This document shows, piece after piece, positions 43,900 to 51,414 of a stretch of 64,000 nt of DNA. Position 1 is the stretch's first letter, and each line of letters opens with the position of its first letter. Made by a program: the position numbers and the translations under genes. The stretch comes from Cohnella sp. OV330 (GTDB lineage: Bacteria > Bacillota > Bacilli > Paenibacillales > Paenibacillaceae): NCBI RefSeq assembly GCF_900112065.1, contig NZ_FOKE01000003.1, positions 176,052-240,051 of the forward strand, read 5' to 3'. The notes under the pieces were generated by a model that did not search any database, was not told the origin of the DNA, and worked only from the letters and a program-made list of their open reading frames with translations.

Positions 43900-44485
43900 A
43901 TGAGTTTTAAAGGCGGATTTATTGAATTTCTATTCAAATCAAACGTTCTTATATTCGGTGATTTTGTAGAAAAGCGGCAGAGAGACACCTTACATGATAA
44001 ATACAGGGAACTTGGTCCTGCCTATAAAGGAATTCCACTAGCAGTGGCTGCATCGACTGCTCTGTACAATAAATACAAAAGAGATATATCCGTCACTTTT
44101 AACCGAAAGGAAAAGAAAGATCATGGCGAGGGTGGACAAATCATCGGTCATATGCCTCAAAGCAACGATCGCATCGCAATTATCGAAGATGTTATCACAG
44201 CGGGCACTGCTGTAAGAGAAAGCTTGGATTTGATTGGAACTATTGCGGAGGCTAAAGTAAGTAACGAACTTAATTGTTTCTGTCGACCGTTTGGAAAGAG
44301 GACAGAAAAATAAAACGACTATTGAAGAATTAAATGAAGATTACGGTATTCAAACCAGTGCAATTGTGACGATAGAAGAGATTCTCGCTTATCTTCATAA
44401 TCGAGAAATTGATGGGAAGATTGCGATCGATGGATCAATGAAAAATAAAATAGAAGAATATCTTAACCTCTACGGAGTTCGTTAA
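43900..44485 (+). pseudogene. Orotate phosphoribosyltransferase-like gene (pyrE type), deleted and frameshifted
   Basis: The N-terminus ([19 protein letters not shown]) and then [34 protein letters not shown] and the PRPP-binding [15 protein letters not shown] are clearly PyrE-like. About 40 residues between GDFVEK and GPAYKGI are replaced by a short unrelated stretch. A later frameshift near 44265-44275 separates AKVS from [19 protein letters not shown], which runs to NLYGVR and the stop at 44485. It would otherwise join PRPP and orotate. AGGAGG precedes the ATG. Confidence 0.82.
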
Positions 44486-44536
44486 CTAAATTGGTTTTCT
44501 GTTTGGGGGGGGATTGGAACGAAGACAAGGCTAGGA

Positions 44537-45094
44537 GTGGCAAGTGCTATTTTAATGGTGTTGGTCACGTTATTTTATTATTTTGGCGGGTACAAATTAA
44601 ACGCATTAAGCGCTGCAAGAGCGAACCCATTTGTACCGAAAGATTCAGTTTTATTAGATAAAGTTAACTATTCATGGGGAAAAGTATTCATTTTCGATTC
44701 ATCGGATAAGCCAGTTACAGCAATAAGTTACAAGCATCTTGGGTTTTTGTGGGTTTCAACAATGTCCACGTATTCTTTTCACAACGATGACTCCATTAAA
44801 ACAATCGGCGGAATCATATATTCGGACGATAAAGGCAGAGCAGCGACCGTTCTAAGCGTTTTATCGAATGAGCCAGCGATATCTTATTTAGAGGTTGGAC
44901 CTGAGGGGAATAGATTAAGAAAGAAAGCCGTATTAAATGAACCGATCACTTTTTATTGGGATCAAGCAATCCCGTGGAATGATTATAATGCTAAGGCTTT
45001 TAATGAAAACGGAAAGATCCTTTACGAATATCGCTATCCTGAAACTAATTATTTTAGATCTGAAGACTTAAAATGGTACCCCGTTTCGGCATGA
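44537..45094 (+). CDS. Hypothetical membrane-anchored protein
   Basis: A 185-residue frame from GTG 44537 with one N-terminal hydrophobic segment (ILMVLVTLFYYFGGY) and a beta-rich extracytoplasmic domain; no family is recognised. The GTG has no ribosome site. The frame is open upstream to an ATT (44513) and ACG (44519), which follow a run of eight G and would give a KTRLGVASA start. An ATG-to-ACG change or a non-standard start is possible. Composition is AT-rich, like its neighbours. Confidence 0.5.
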   Translation: MASAILMVLVTLFYYFGGYKLNALSAARANPFVPKDSVLLDKVNYSWGKVFIFDSSDKPVTAISYKHLGFLWVSTMSTYSFHNDDSIKTIGGIIYSDDKGRAATVLSVLSNEPAISYLEVGPEGNRLRKKAVLNEPITFYWDQAIPWNDYNAKAFNENGKILYEYRYPETNYFRSEDLKWYPVSA

Positions 45095-45099
45095 AATTC

Positions 45100-45187
45100 G
45101 CAAGAAGATTAATCTACTGGGGAACATTGGATGACATCAAATATACGACGGCAGCTGATGTGTGGTTGCCGTTTCTTTTAAAGGACA
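45100..45187 (+). repeat. Decayed 3' element copy
   Basis: About 20 bp after the stop comes CTACTGGGGAACATTGG, then ATCAAATA, then a stem CGGCAGC...GTTGCCG (about 45150-45170) followed by TTTCTTTT. It is the same order as other copies of the element but with poor pairing in the first part. Confidence 0.4.
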
Positions 45188-45287
45188 AATAACGTTGGCA
45201 AAACCAAGCTGAGAAAGAAGGAGCACTAAATGCTAGATGATCGACATGATTTGGGAGTAAGGTAATAAACCAATAAAGGGGAGTAAA

Positions 45288-45842
45288 ATGGCGTTTTTCA
45301 TAGGAATCGTTCCACCTGAAGATTACAAAGAACAAATTTCGGTATTTCGTAATAAATGGGCTAGGGCATTTCGAAATCTTTGGGATAATAACGGATTTAG
45401 GAGTCCTGTAGAGCCTCATATTACTGTTAAACTCTCAAACGGACTTACGGAGGATATGAATTGGCTGGAAAAGGTAAGAGAAACGTGTTCTTCGTTTCCA
45501 ATCTTCCAGTTAGCTTTGTCTGAACCAGGAACATTCGGAACAGCGGTTACATTCCTTAGCGTTGAATCGAAAGAGATATACAATCTACACAAGAATTTGG
45601 TAGATGCGCTTTCCCTTCCGCCCGAACTTATTGACAGTACTATAGAGCTGGATAACTTCATTCCACATTTGACTTTGGGTCAAACAAAATGGGGCATGAA
45701 TGAAGCAGAAATCATAGAAATGAAATGGGCTGCGAGAGAAGCATTACCTCCTTTTCCAAGCTTCGATGTAACATTCGTGAGGGTATTTGATATCAAAACA
45801 AACGCACCTTTTGAAGATATCAAACTTGCCAAGTTATTCTAA
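45288..45842 (+). CDS. 2H phosphoesterase, 2'-5' RNA ligase-like
   Basis: A 184-residue cytoplasmic protein with AAGGGGAG before the ATG. It has the two defining HxT motifs, PHITVKL (about residues 43-49) and HLTLGQT (about 126-132). The family acts on cyclic phosphates and 2'-5' RNA bonds; some members are YjcG-like proteins. The substrate is unknown. It is an intact small gene in the AT-rich region, with no operon partner. Confidence 0.85.
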   Translation: MAFFIGIVPPEDYKEQISVFRNKWARAFRNLWDNNGFRSPVEPHITVKLSNGLTEDMNWLEKVRETCSSFPIFQLALSEPGTFGTAVTFLSVESKEIYNLHKNLVDALSLPPELIDSTIELDNFIPHLTLGQTKWGMNEAEIIEMKWAAREALPPFPSFDVTFVRVFDIKTNAPFEDIKLAKLF

Positions 45843-45931
45843 TCAGATCATTGAGCGATCCCCTCTAAATTATGAGAAATGAAGGTGACACGTATTAATG
45901 AGGGTGAATAATATTAATAAAAACAAAAAAA

Positions 45932-46165
45932 ATGTTATTCTCTATCCTAACTTCAACAGCATTTTCGATAATTGGACTTATATTAATATTTAACGGGTTA
46001 CTACACGGAAAAGATAATGCAATTAATAACTCGAGACCCCAAGGAGCATCCAGTTGGACGACATCCAATGAAGCAATCAGAGCTTATACATACATTCCAG
46101 TTATAAGTGGCGGACTGTTGCTTTTATTCGCAGTAATCATATTTTCCGTTACATTTTATTTTTAG
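45932..46165 (+). CDS. Small membrane protein
   Basis: A 77-residue protein with two hydrophobic segments (ILTSTAFSIIGLILIFNGLL, about 4-23, and VISGGLLLLFAVIIFSVTFYF at the end), not recognised. There is no good ribosome site near ATG 45932; AGGGTGA lies 25 nt away and a TGA closes the frame at 45905, so the true start is doubtful. The A-rich run just before the ATG raises the chance of a missing base. Confidence 0.45.
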   Translation: MLFSILTSTAFSIIGLILIFNGLLHGKDNAINNSRPQGASSWTTSNEAIRAYTYIPVISGGLLLLFAVIIFSVTFYF

Positions 46166-46264
46166 ATGAAGCATATACCAGAGAGCTTAAGCAAAGATTA
46201 ACAAATTGACGCATCGAACTAACAGGATGCCTTCCTTTAACACTGCTTTTAAATAGGGGGCGTT

Positions 46265-46831
46265 ATGAATATGAGAAAGGTATTATTTTCGCTCGCAGTC
46301 ATCATCACTCTTGGTGTTGGCTATCTATACCGAACTTCCGTGACATATTCCATAAACAATAGTAATAAGGCTATTGACGTAGCGATCGAAAGCTTCTTGA
46401 ATAAGGGAAGGATTAACGAAGAGCCAAAAACGATTGATATTCGACTTACAAAGGATATCGCAAACAAACGCATTGTCCTGTTTACATTGGATGACCAGAC
46501 TGGCGTTGCAGAGTTAAGCCGTGGGAAAAACGGCAAATACAAAATTGGGAATGTCGGGTATGGGACCAATTGGATTCGTCACCGTGTTATTCAGACGAAC
46601 AACGGAGTCTATTACCGAGCGGCAGGTAAAAGAGAAGGCATTGGCCGGATCCGCGTATATCTTGGCGAGGAAACCTTTGATATGCCCGTTGGAGACAGTG
46701 AGTATTACATAACTTACTTCAAACTTCTAGAGAAGCCCAAAGCTTCAATTGCGAACCGTATGGTCGTTTTTGGTACAGATGGAAGCGAATTGGCGCGATT
46801 CGGCATATCGAAAGATGAAGTCATACAATAG
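46265..46831 (+). CDS. Hypothetical membrane-anchored protein
   Basis: A 188-residue protein with an N-terminal signal anchor (VLFSLAVIITLGVGYLYRTSV) and a 160-residue extracytoplasmic domain. No family is recognised; the pattern KTIDIRLTKDIANKRIVLFTL with FGTDGSELARFG recalls small secreted sensing proteins of Bacillales. AGGGGG precedes the ATG. The gene is followed by 230 bp holding old copies of the 3' element. Confidence 0.6.
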   Translation: MNMRKVLFSLAVIITLGVGYLYRTSVTYSINNSNKAIDVAIESFLNKGRINEEPKTIDIRLTKDIANKRIVLFTLDDQTGVAELSRGKNGKYKIGNVGYGTNWIRHRVIQTNNGVYYRAAGKREGIGRIRVYLGEETFDMPVGDSEYYITYFKLLEKPKASIANRMVVFGTDGSELARFGISKDEVIQ

Positions 46832-47065
46832 ATCAACATCCCTGCTGAAAAATAATAGGGATCAATAAGACAGCGCGGCAGCTGGCCACTTGATCGGCTG
46901 CTCATAGAGGCAGCTTAACGTAGTGCCTGCCTAGAATATACTAATATCAAAATGAAGCAACAGGCTGGTCGACCAACGAACGATAGATAAATAAAGATGA
47001 GGTTGCCATCATTAACGACTGTTTTCACTCACCTAATTTGTAGTGATTGAGGTAAGAGAACACCC
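46832..47065 (+). repeat. Gene-free stretch with decayed 3' element copies
   Basis: It contains ATCAATAAGA followed by a stem CGGCAGC...GGCTGC (about 46876-46902), then GAGGCAGCTTAACGTAGTGCC. A second set follows, CCAACGAACGATAGATAAATAAAG then GGTTGCC. These are worn copies of the element seen after other genes, without genes between them. No coding frame is credible here. Confidence 0.4.
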
Positions 47066-47386
47066 ATGAAGAAGTCATTAACTATTTTCCTTTTTGCCAT
47101 GATTCCAAGCATTGCAACTATGGTTTTATTAGTCGAATTCTTCCCATACACGGGTCTTGGAAGAGTTGTGAGCATCCCTGCAACAATATTTGCTAACACC
47201 ACTTTTTTCATTTTGGTCCTAATTTACACGCGTCGTTTAAAATCCAGAGCACCCAAATATTTATTCTGGATTTTAGCCATATTATTAAGCGTATTATTGA
47301 CTATTGTCTTACATCCCCAAGAATATTTGCCTAGCGTATTAACGCAACTTTGGGAATTGATGACGCAGGGAGTCTCAATACGTTAA
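47066..47386 (+). CDS. Small hydrophobic protein, three membrane segments
   Basis: A 106-residue protein with three hydrophobic helices (about 4-25, 37-54 and 66-84), not recognised. TGAGGTAAG lies before the ATG with a rather long spacing. The stop codon TAA at 47384-47386 is itself part of the following element (CGTTAACGGG). It could be a small stress or immunity-type membrane protein, but nothing in the sequence decides. Confidence 0.5.
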   Translation: MKKSLTIFLFAMIPSIATMVLLVEFFPYTGLGRVVSIPATIFANTTFFILVLIYTRRLKSRAPKYLFWILAILLSVLLTIVLHPQEYLPSVLTQLWELMTQGVSIR

Positions 47387-47435
47387 CGGGAAACGAAAGT
47401 TGACTTCACAGCCTGCCGGATCTTGCCGGCAGGCT
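47381..47435 (+). repeat. 3' element overlapping the stop codon
   Basis: CGTTAACGGGAAACG overlaps the TAA of the preceding gene. After a short spacer, AGCCTGCCGG (47410-47419) and CCGGCAGGCT (47426-47435) form a perfect 10-bp stem. It is one of the clearest copies. Confidence 0.65.
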
Positions 47436-47521
47436 ATTCAGCTAAAGGCAGGTTGGTGGAACAATCTTCCTTATTAAAGCGTCTTTAAGAAATGTGGAAA
47501 ATTGTAACGGAGTGCATAATT

Positions 47522-47887
47522 ATGAAAAAGAAAATGATCATTTTAGGGGCTACCCTTTGGATTGTTTTATGCATGATTAGTGGTTGCAGTGCTTCTTCTC
47601 CTGAAGCTGAAAAAGGAGACTATGTTATTGATAAGGAAGAACAGAAAATTTTAGTGGCGACGGATATTTCCTCGAATGATGCTGAAAATCACACCTTTTT
47701 TGATTTGAAGAAGAGACATGTTGAAATGGTTTATTATATCGTAGAGGATGCGCAACTTTACAATGAAGTGACGATAGGTGATAAAGTTAAAATAACACCT
47801 AAAACGAATGACAAAGGCGAATACGTTGTAATGCAGTCTGACCCCCCGCAAGTTATTGCTGGAAAAATAGAAAGGCTGAGCCAGTAA
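47522..47887 (+). CDS. Lipoprotein, DUF3221-like
   Basis: Start at ATG 47522 (MKKKMIILG), with CGGAGTG upstream; a frame from 47492 is less likely. The product has 121 residues. The lipobox MISGC is followed by a short mature domain. The domain contains VIDKEEQKILVATDIS and YEVTIGDKVKI-like sequence, matching the small OB-fold-like DUF3221 proteins of Bacillus (YobA type). The function is unknown. GCGCTAACGGGAGAAC follows the stop. Confidence 0.7.
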   Translation: MKKKMIILGATLWIVLCMISGCSASSPEAEKGDYVIDKEEQKILVATDISSNDAENHTFFDLKKRHVEMVYYIVEDAQLYNEVTIGDKVKITPKTNDKGEYVVMQSDPPQVIAGKIERLSQ

Positions 47888-47995
47888 GCGCTGCGCTAAC
47901 GGGAGAACTAAAAGAAGTAGAACGAATGTGGAATGAGGATGTTTAATTACGCTGACTGGGAACGACCGCGGTATGTTTTTGCGATAAACAAAGGA

Positions 47996-48021
47996 GGCAG
48001 CCGATCAAAGGATCGGCTGCC
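47996..48021. terminator. Hairpin at the end of the amidohydrolase gene
   Basis: GGCAGCCGATC (47996-48006) and GATCGGCTGCC (48011-48021) form an 11-bp perfect stem; on the minus strand it is followed by TCCTTTGTTTA. It closes the amidohydrolase gene and probably also the plus-strand lipoprotein gene. Confidence 0.75.
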
Positions 48022-48027
48022 GTTCAT

Positions 48028-49374
48028 TTACTCGACAGGTTGCTGTTCGGCCGCTTCGGCTTTGATTATCGTTTTTTTCGCGCCTTCGAACCATACGGCT
48101 TTAATGGAGAGGGTATCCGAGATATGGGTTGTCGGATCGCCGTCGACCAATACGAGATCGGCACGCGCACCTTCGACTATACGGCCACGATCATGAAGAC
48201 CGAACCGACGGGCCGGCTTTGAGGTAGCCGACTGCAGCGCTTCGATCGGCGTGAAGCCGGCTTTAACCAGCAACTGTAATTCATGATGCACGCTGGCTCC
48301 ATGAGCGAGGCCGCCGAGATTCGGAACGGGAACAGGGGCGACATCCGTCCCGACCAGGATATCCACGCCGGCGCGGTGGAGGTCCATCACGTTATTAAAG
48401 CTATTTTCCAGTTTGCCTTGCGGAAAGGTATTAAAGCTTGCGTTCAGTATATCGATCCAGTCCGGGCTTAATTTGGAATGAACGCGAGCATCATTCGCCA
48501 ACTCCGATGCCGGATTCCCAAGAATGGATGAATTCAATACCAGGCATGGCGTGACAAATGCGCCGGAATCGACGATGGATTGCACGACCTCCGGCGCGTA
48601 CGTAGGCCTGTCGATAAACAGGTGACCCAATCCGTCCACGCCCAGATCGATGGCAGTTTGCGAAGATTGAGCAGTTAATACGTGAGCGATGACCAATTTA
48701 TCGAACTTGTGGGCTTCTTCCACGGCTGCTTTTAGAATCTCGTCGCTTAATACAGGCAGACCGGGAGCGCCCATGACTGTTCCTTCTTCAATCATGATCT
48801 TGATATAGTCGGCGCCATTTTCCACCTGGGTATGCACATGTTTGATCGCTTCTTCCACGGTCGTTACTTGCGGCACTTCTTCATGATCGTGCGCATAAGC
48901 CGCTAGCATCGCTTCCCGGTCTTCCTCCGATAGCTTCTCTAATTCCTTTAATATGAAATCCGGAATCTCGCCATCATCGGGCAGCAATTCATCCGGATGT
49001 CCACCCGGAGCCGTGATTGCCATTCCTGCAGAACGGACATCGGCGACGTCATCCACGTTTTTCAATTGAATCGCGCGTCCTCTTTCCGTAAAATCACCGT
49101 TCATTTCGAGTTCTGTCGTTACGCCGAAAAGCAATGCGTCTCGTAATCCGCCGATGGAAGTGTGGACATGCGCATCGATCAAGCCGGGCAGTAATGTTGC
49201 ACCCTCAGCATCGATGATCGTTGCATTCGCCGGAATTTCGCCGCCCACCGCAATAATCGTTTCCCCTTTAATGACAACGCTTCTTGATTCGATCACTTTA
49301 TCGCCATCGAAAATACGCGCATTCGTAATCGCCGTGACTTTTTCTACAGTCGAGCTTTGGACTGAATCGTTCAT
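48028..49374 (-). CDS. Amidohydrolase family protein (imidazolonepropionase-like)
   Basis: Start at ATG 49374 (MNDSVQ), behind AAGGAGG; the upstream frame crosses the promoter. The product has 449 residues. The metal-site HxH is in LIDAHVHTSIGG, the bridging Lys lies in YIKIMIEEGT, and His residues lie in VIAHVLTA and GLGHLF. The final Asp is in LVGTDVAPVP. It hydrolyses an amide, cyclic imide or ester ring; the substrate is unknown. It is divergent from a MarR regulator, whose likely operator fills the spacer of this gene's promoter, indicating induction by a small phenolic or similar compound. Confidence 0.9.
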   Translation of the reverse strand: MNDSVQSSTVEKVTAITNARIFDGDKVIESRSVVIKGETIIAVGGEIPANATIIDAEGATLLPGLIDAHVHTSIGGLRDALLFGVTTELEMNGDFTERGRAIQLKNVDDVADVRSAGMAITAPGGHPDELLPDDGEIPDFILKELEKLSEEDREAMLAAYAHDHEEVPQVTTVEEAIKHVHTQVENGADYIKIMIEEGTVMGAPGLPVLSDEILKAAVEEAHKFDKLVIAHVLTAQSSQTAIDLGVDGLGHLFIDRPTYAPEVVQSIVDSGAFVTPCLVLNSSILGNPASELANDARVHSKLSPDWIDILNASFNTFPQGKLENSFNNVMDLHRAGVDILVGTDVAPVPVPNLGGLAHGASVHHELQLLVKAGFTPIEALQSATSKPARRFGLHDRGRIVEGARADLVLVDGDPTTHISDTLSIKAVWFEGAKKTIIKAEAAEQQPVE

Positions 49375-49414
49375 TTGGTTGTTCCTCCTTGGCGTTATCA
49401 TTGGAATACTTCGG

Positions 49415-49443
49415 AGTATAATTGTTAGATATCTAACTGTCAA
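49415..49443 (-). promoter_or_regulatory. Amidohydrolase promoter with a MarR site filling the spacer
   Basis: On the minus strand TTGACA (49443-49438) and TATACT (49420-49415) are separated by exactly 17 bp, and that spacer is the palindrome GTTAGATATCTAAC plus AAT. The 20-bp site 49421-49440 reads ACAGTTAGATATCTAACAAT and recurs at 49498-49517. A bound MarR dimer would exclude RNA polymerase. Confidence 0.85.
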
Positions 49444-49458
49444 TAAACTAATTATTAT

Positions 49459-49487
49459 TTGACACGAATGCTGGATCTCGATATAGT
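49459..49487 (+). promoter_or_regulatory. Promoter of the MarR gene
   Basis: TTGACA (49459-49464) and TATAGT (49482-49487) with a 17-bp spacer form a near-consensus sigma-A promoter 45 bp before the ATG. Confidence 0.85.
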
Positions 49488-49497
49488 TTATTTGCTT

Positions 49498-49517
49498 ACA
49501 GTTAGCCTTCTAACAAT
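49498..49517. promoter_or_regulatory. Second MarR operator
   Basis: ACAGTTAGCCTTCTAACAAT matches the site at 49421-49440 (read on the other strand) at all 16 positions outside the central four bases. It starts about 10 bp after the -10 box of the MarR gene, a position suited to autorepression. Confidence 0.82.
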
Positions 49518-49531
49518 ATGGGGGGACGATC

Positions 49532-49960
49532 ATGAAGCCTCGCAAGGATACGCCTTATCTGGATTTGTTCCAGATTATCGGCCTTAAGTTAAAGAAAAAA
49601 GCGGACGAGAGCATAAAAGAGCTAGGATTAAACGCTCAACAAGGAAAAATGATCGGCTATATCTACGAGAACCAAGAAACGGAATTAATCCAAAGGGATC
49701 TTGCCGATCGGTTTCATCTGCGCGGGGCCAGCATTACGAGCATGCTTCAAGGTCTTGAGCAAAGAGGATATATCGAGCGGAAAATACCGGCTAATAACGA
49801 ACGGCAAAAAAACATTTATGTTTTGCCAAAGGCCGTTGAATTGATCAAGGACTTTAACGAATCCTTCCAAAAGGTGGAGGATGAAATCGTTCAAGTTCTT
49901 TCGGAAGAGGAGAAGCAAACGTTAAAGGACTTGTTGGTTAAAATCAATGAGCGGTTATAA
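49532..49960 (+). CDS. MarR-family transcriptional regulator
   Basis: A 142-residue winged-helix repressor with GGGGGG before the ATG. The DNA-binding region reads LIQRDLADRFHLRGASITSMLQGLEQRGYIERKI (about 51-85), with the usual basic wing NNERQKNIYVL. N- and C-terminal helices form the dimer. It is divergent from the amidohydrolase, with two matching 20-bp operators between them, so it very likely represses both genes and is relieved by the enzyme's substrate or a relative. Confidence 0.92.
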   Translation: MKPRKDTPYLDLFQIIGLKLKKKADESIKELGLNAQQGKMIGYIYENQETELIQRDLADRFHLRGASITSMLQGLEQRGYIERKIPANNERQKNIYVLPKAVELIKDFNESFQKVEDEIVQVLSEEEKQTLKDLLVKINERL

Positions 49961-49966
49961 GAAAAG

Positions 49967-50000
49967 ATGGCAGCGGACCTAAGAAGATCGGCTGCCATTT
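49967..50000 (+). terminator. Rho-independent terminator of the MarR gene
   Basis: ATGGCAGC (49967-49974) and GCTGCCAT (49991-49998) pair and are followed by TTTTGG. Confidence 0.75.
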
Positions 50001-50076
50001 TGGTTTGAACGGGCCTTACGAATAGTGAGGTATTATCGTCCTCGATACTTCCGGCAGGCGTCTTCGGGCTGGCATG

Positions 50077-50856
50077 TTATTGTTGCTTCCGCTCCAGCAC
50101 GCTTCGCGTGATTCGAGTGACAAACTTTCTTGGAAAGAAGCGCGGCGCTTGGGTGAGCAACCGGTTTTGGAGTCCCGGGACAACAAACGTCTTTTTTTTC
50201 ATCAACGCCGCGTATCCAATTTCGGCAACGATTTGCGGACGCATGAGCGTTTTCGAATCGGCAATCTTTTGGCCGTCCATCCTGGATCTGCGGAAAAAAT
50301 CCGTTTGGGTAGCCCCCGGGCAAAGTGCGGTGACGGTGACTCCGGTCCCTTGCAGCTCATTTGCAACGGCTTCGGTGAGCGAGAGGACGAACGCCTTAGA
50401 AGCGGAATAATTTGCGCTGAGTGGGCAAGCGTAAAACGAAGTGGTCGAGCCCACGTTCAGCACGTACCCGCTTCCGCGTTGAACCATACCCGGCAGAAAC
50501 AACATCATCAGGTGGGAGAGCGACTGGACGTTGACCTGCAGCATCTCCAGCTCTGCGCTTGCGTCTTGCTCATGCAGGAGGCCGAACGAGCCGCTCCCTG
50601 CATTGTTGATGAGTACGTCGATCTCGATTTTTAGTTCTTTCAGTCGTTCGTGCAATAATACGGGGCCGGCACGCTGTGCCAGATCAACAGGGATGGTAAG
50701 CGCAGTAATTCCATACTGGTCCCACAGCTGCCGAGCAATACGGTTAAGCTTTTCGTTGCGGGATGCAAGTATGACGCGATCATTCTTCCGCGCGAACAGT
50801 TCGGCAAATGCTTTGCCGATTCCGCTGGACGCGCCAGTAATCAGGACGGTTTTCAT
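50077..50856 (-). CDS. Short-chain dehydrogenase/reductase
   Basis: A 259-residue NAD(P)-dependent oxidoreductase; TTTAGGAGGC precedes the ATG. The cofactor motif TGASSGIG (residues 7-14), NNAG (near 88), the catalytic Ser in LNVGSTTSF and YSASK (about 153-157) are all present. The C-terminal extension (FVVPGLQNRLLTQAPRFFPRKFVTRI) is like the DltE/SDR subgroup. The substrate is unknown. It lies 90 bp behind an ArsR-type regulator with the same operator in front of both genes, so it is part of that regulon. Confidence 0.93.
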   Translation of the reverse strand: MKTVLITGASSGIGKAFAELFARKNDRVILASRNEKLNRIARQLWDQYGITALTIPVDLAQRAGPVLLHERLKELKIEIDVLINNAGSGSFGLLHEQDASAELEMLQVNVQSLSHLMMLFLPGMVQRGSGYVLNVGSTTSFYACPLSANYSASKAFVLSLTEAVANELQGTGVTVTALCPGATQTDFFRRSRMDGQKIADSKTLMRPQIVAEIGYAALMKKKTFVVPGLQNRLLTQAPRFFPRKFVTRITRSVLERKQQ

Positions 50857-50899
50857 GTCGAGATGCCTCCTAAATAAATAATGTATCTAAAGACCGAAT

Positions 50900-50923
50900 A
50901 ACTAAATATCTAATTATTTGGTT
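50900..50923. promoter_or_regulatory. ArsR-type operator before the SDR gene
   Basis: A 24-bp site opens AACTAAATATCTAAT and closes ATTTGGTT, giving inverted arms AACTAAAT/ATTTGGTT with one mismatch. It matches the site at 51321-51344 closely. Confidence 0.75.
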
Positions 50924-50946
50924 ATTTAGCATGAAAAGAAAGGGCC

Positions 50947-51294
50947 TCATTCCGCCCCGGCAGTTTTCATTTCTATGATACGTTCCGTCGTTGCGAGGAA
51001 TTCCTTCAGCTGCTGTACCGGTCCTTCAATATCCAGGGCGTAATAAATCTCGGTGGCTACCTTGGTCGAAGTGACGAGTTTGGCTTGTTTTAAAATTTTC
51101 AGATGATGGGAAATGGCGGATCGAGACATCGGCGATCGTTCAACGATCTGAGCGACGTTAAGCGAGTCGTGCTTCGTCAGCATCATAATGATATCTTGGC
51201 GGATCGGGTCGGCCAAGGCAAGGAAAACCGGGCTGCATTCCCTCAGTTGCCGATGAACGAGTGACTCCAGCTGCGACGAATGATCGGTTTGCAT
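50947..51294 (-). CDS. ArsR-family transcriptional regulator
   Basis: A 115-residue winged-helix repressor; GGAGACG lies before the ATG. The HTH reads LNVAQIVERSPMSRSAISHHLKILKQAKLVTSTKV (about 45-79). No Cys pair of the classical metal site (ELCVCDL-type) is visible, so it more likely senses an organic or redox signal. It is followed by the SDR gene, with near-identical 24-bp sites ahead of each, supporting autoregulation and control of the SDR. Confidence 0.92.
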   Translation of the reverse strand: MQTDHSSQLESLVHRQLRECSPVFLALADPIRQDIIMMLTKHDSLNVAQIVERSPMSRSAISHHLKILKQAKLVTSTKVATEIYYALDIEGPVQQLKEFLATTERIIEMKTAGAE

Positions 51295-51320
51295 GTGTGC
51301 GTCGTCTCCAAACTTCGTTC

Positions 51321-51344
51321 AACTAAATAACTAATCTCTTGGTT
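51321..51344. promoter_or_regulatory. ArsR-type operator before its own gene
   Basis: The 24-bp site opens AACTAAATAACTAAT and closes CTTGGTT. It shares about 20 of 24 positions with the site at 50900-50923 and lies 27 bp before the ArsR start. Confidence 0.75.
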
Positions 51345-51414
51345 GTTTGATCTTAAATCAAATTGGCTATAAGTGTCAAGAAATTGCTTTTATGGCGAAG
51401 TACCCGCTTTATCA

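Noticed and set aside
40969..44485. Programmed ribosomal frameshifting in the broken genes
   Set aside because: Conserved residues are missing at the junctions, so a slip would not restore the proteins; no slippery site followed by a pseudoknot was seen.
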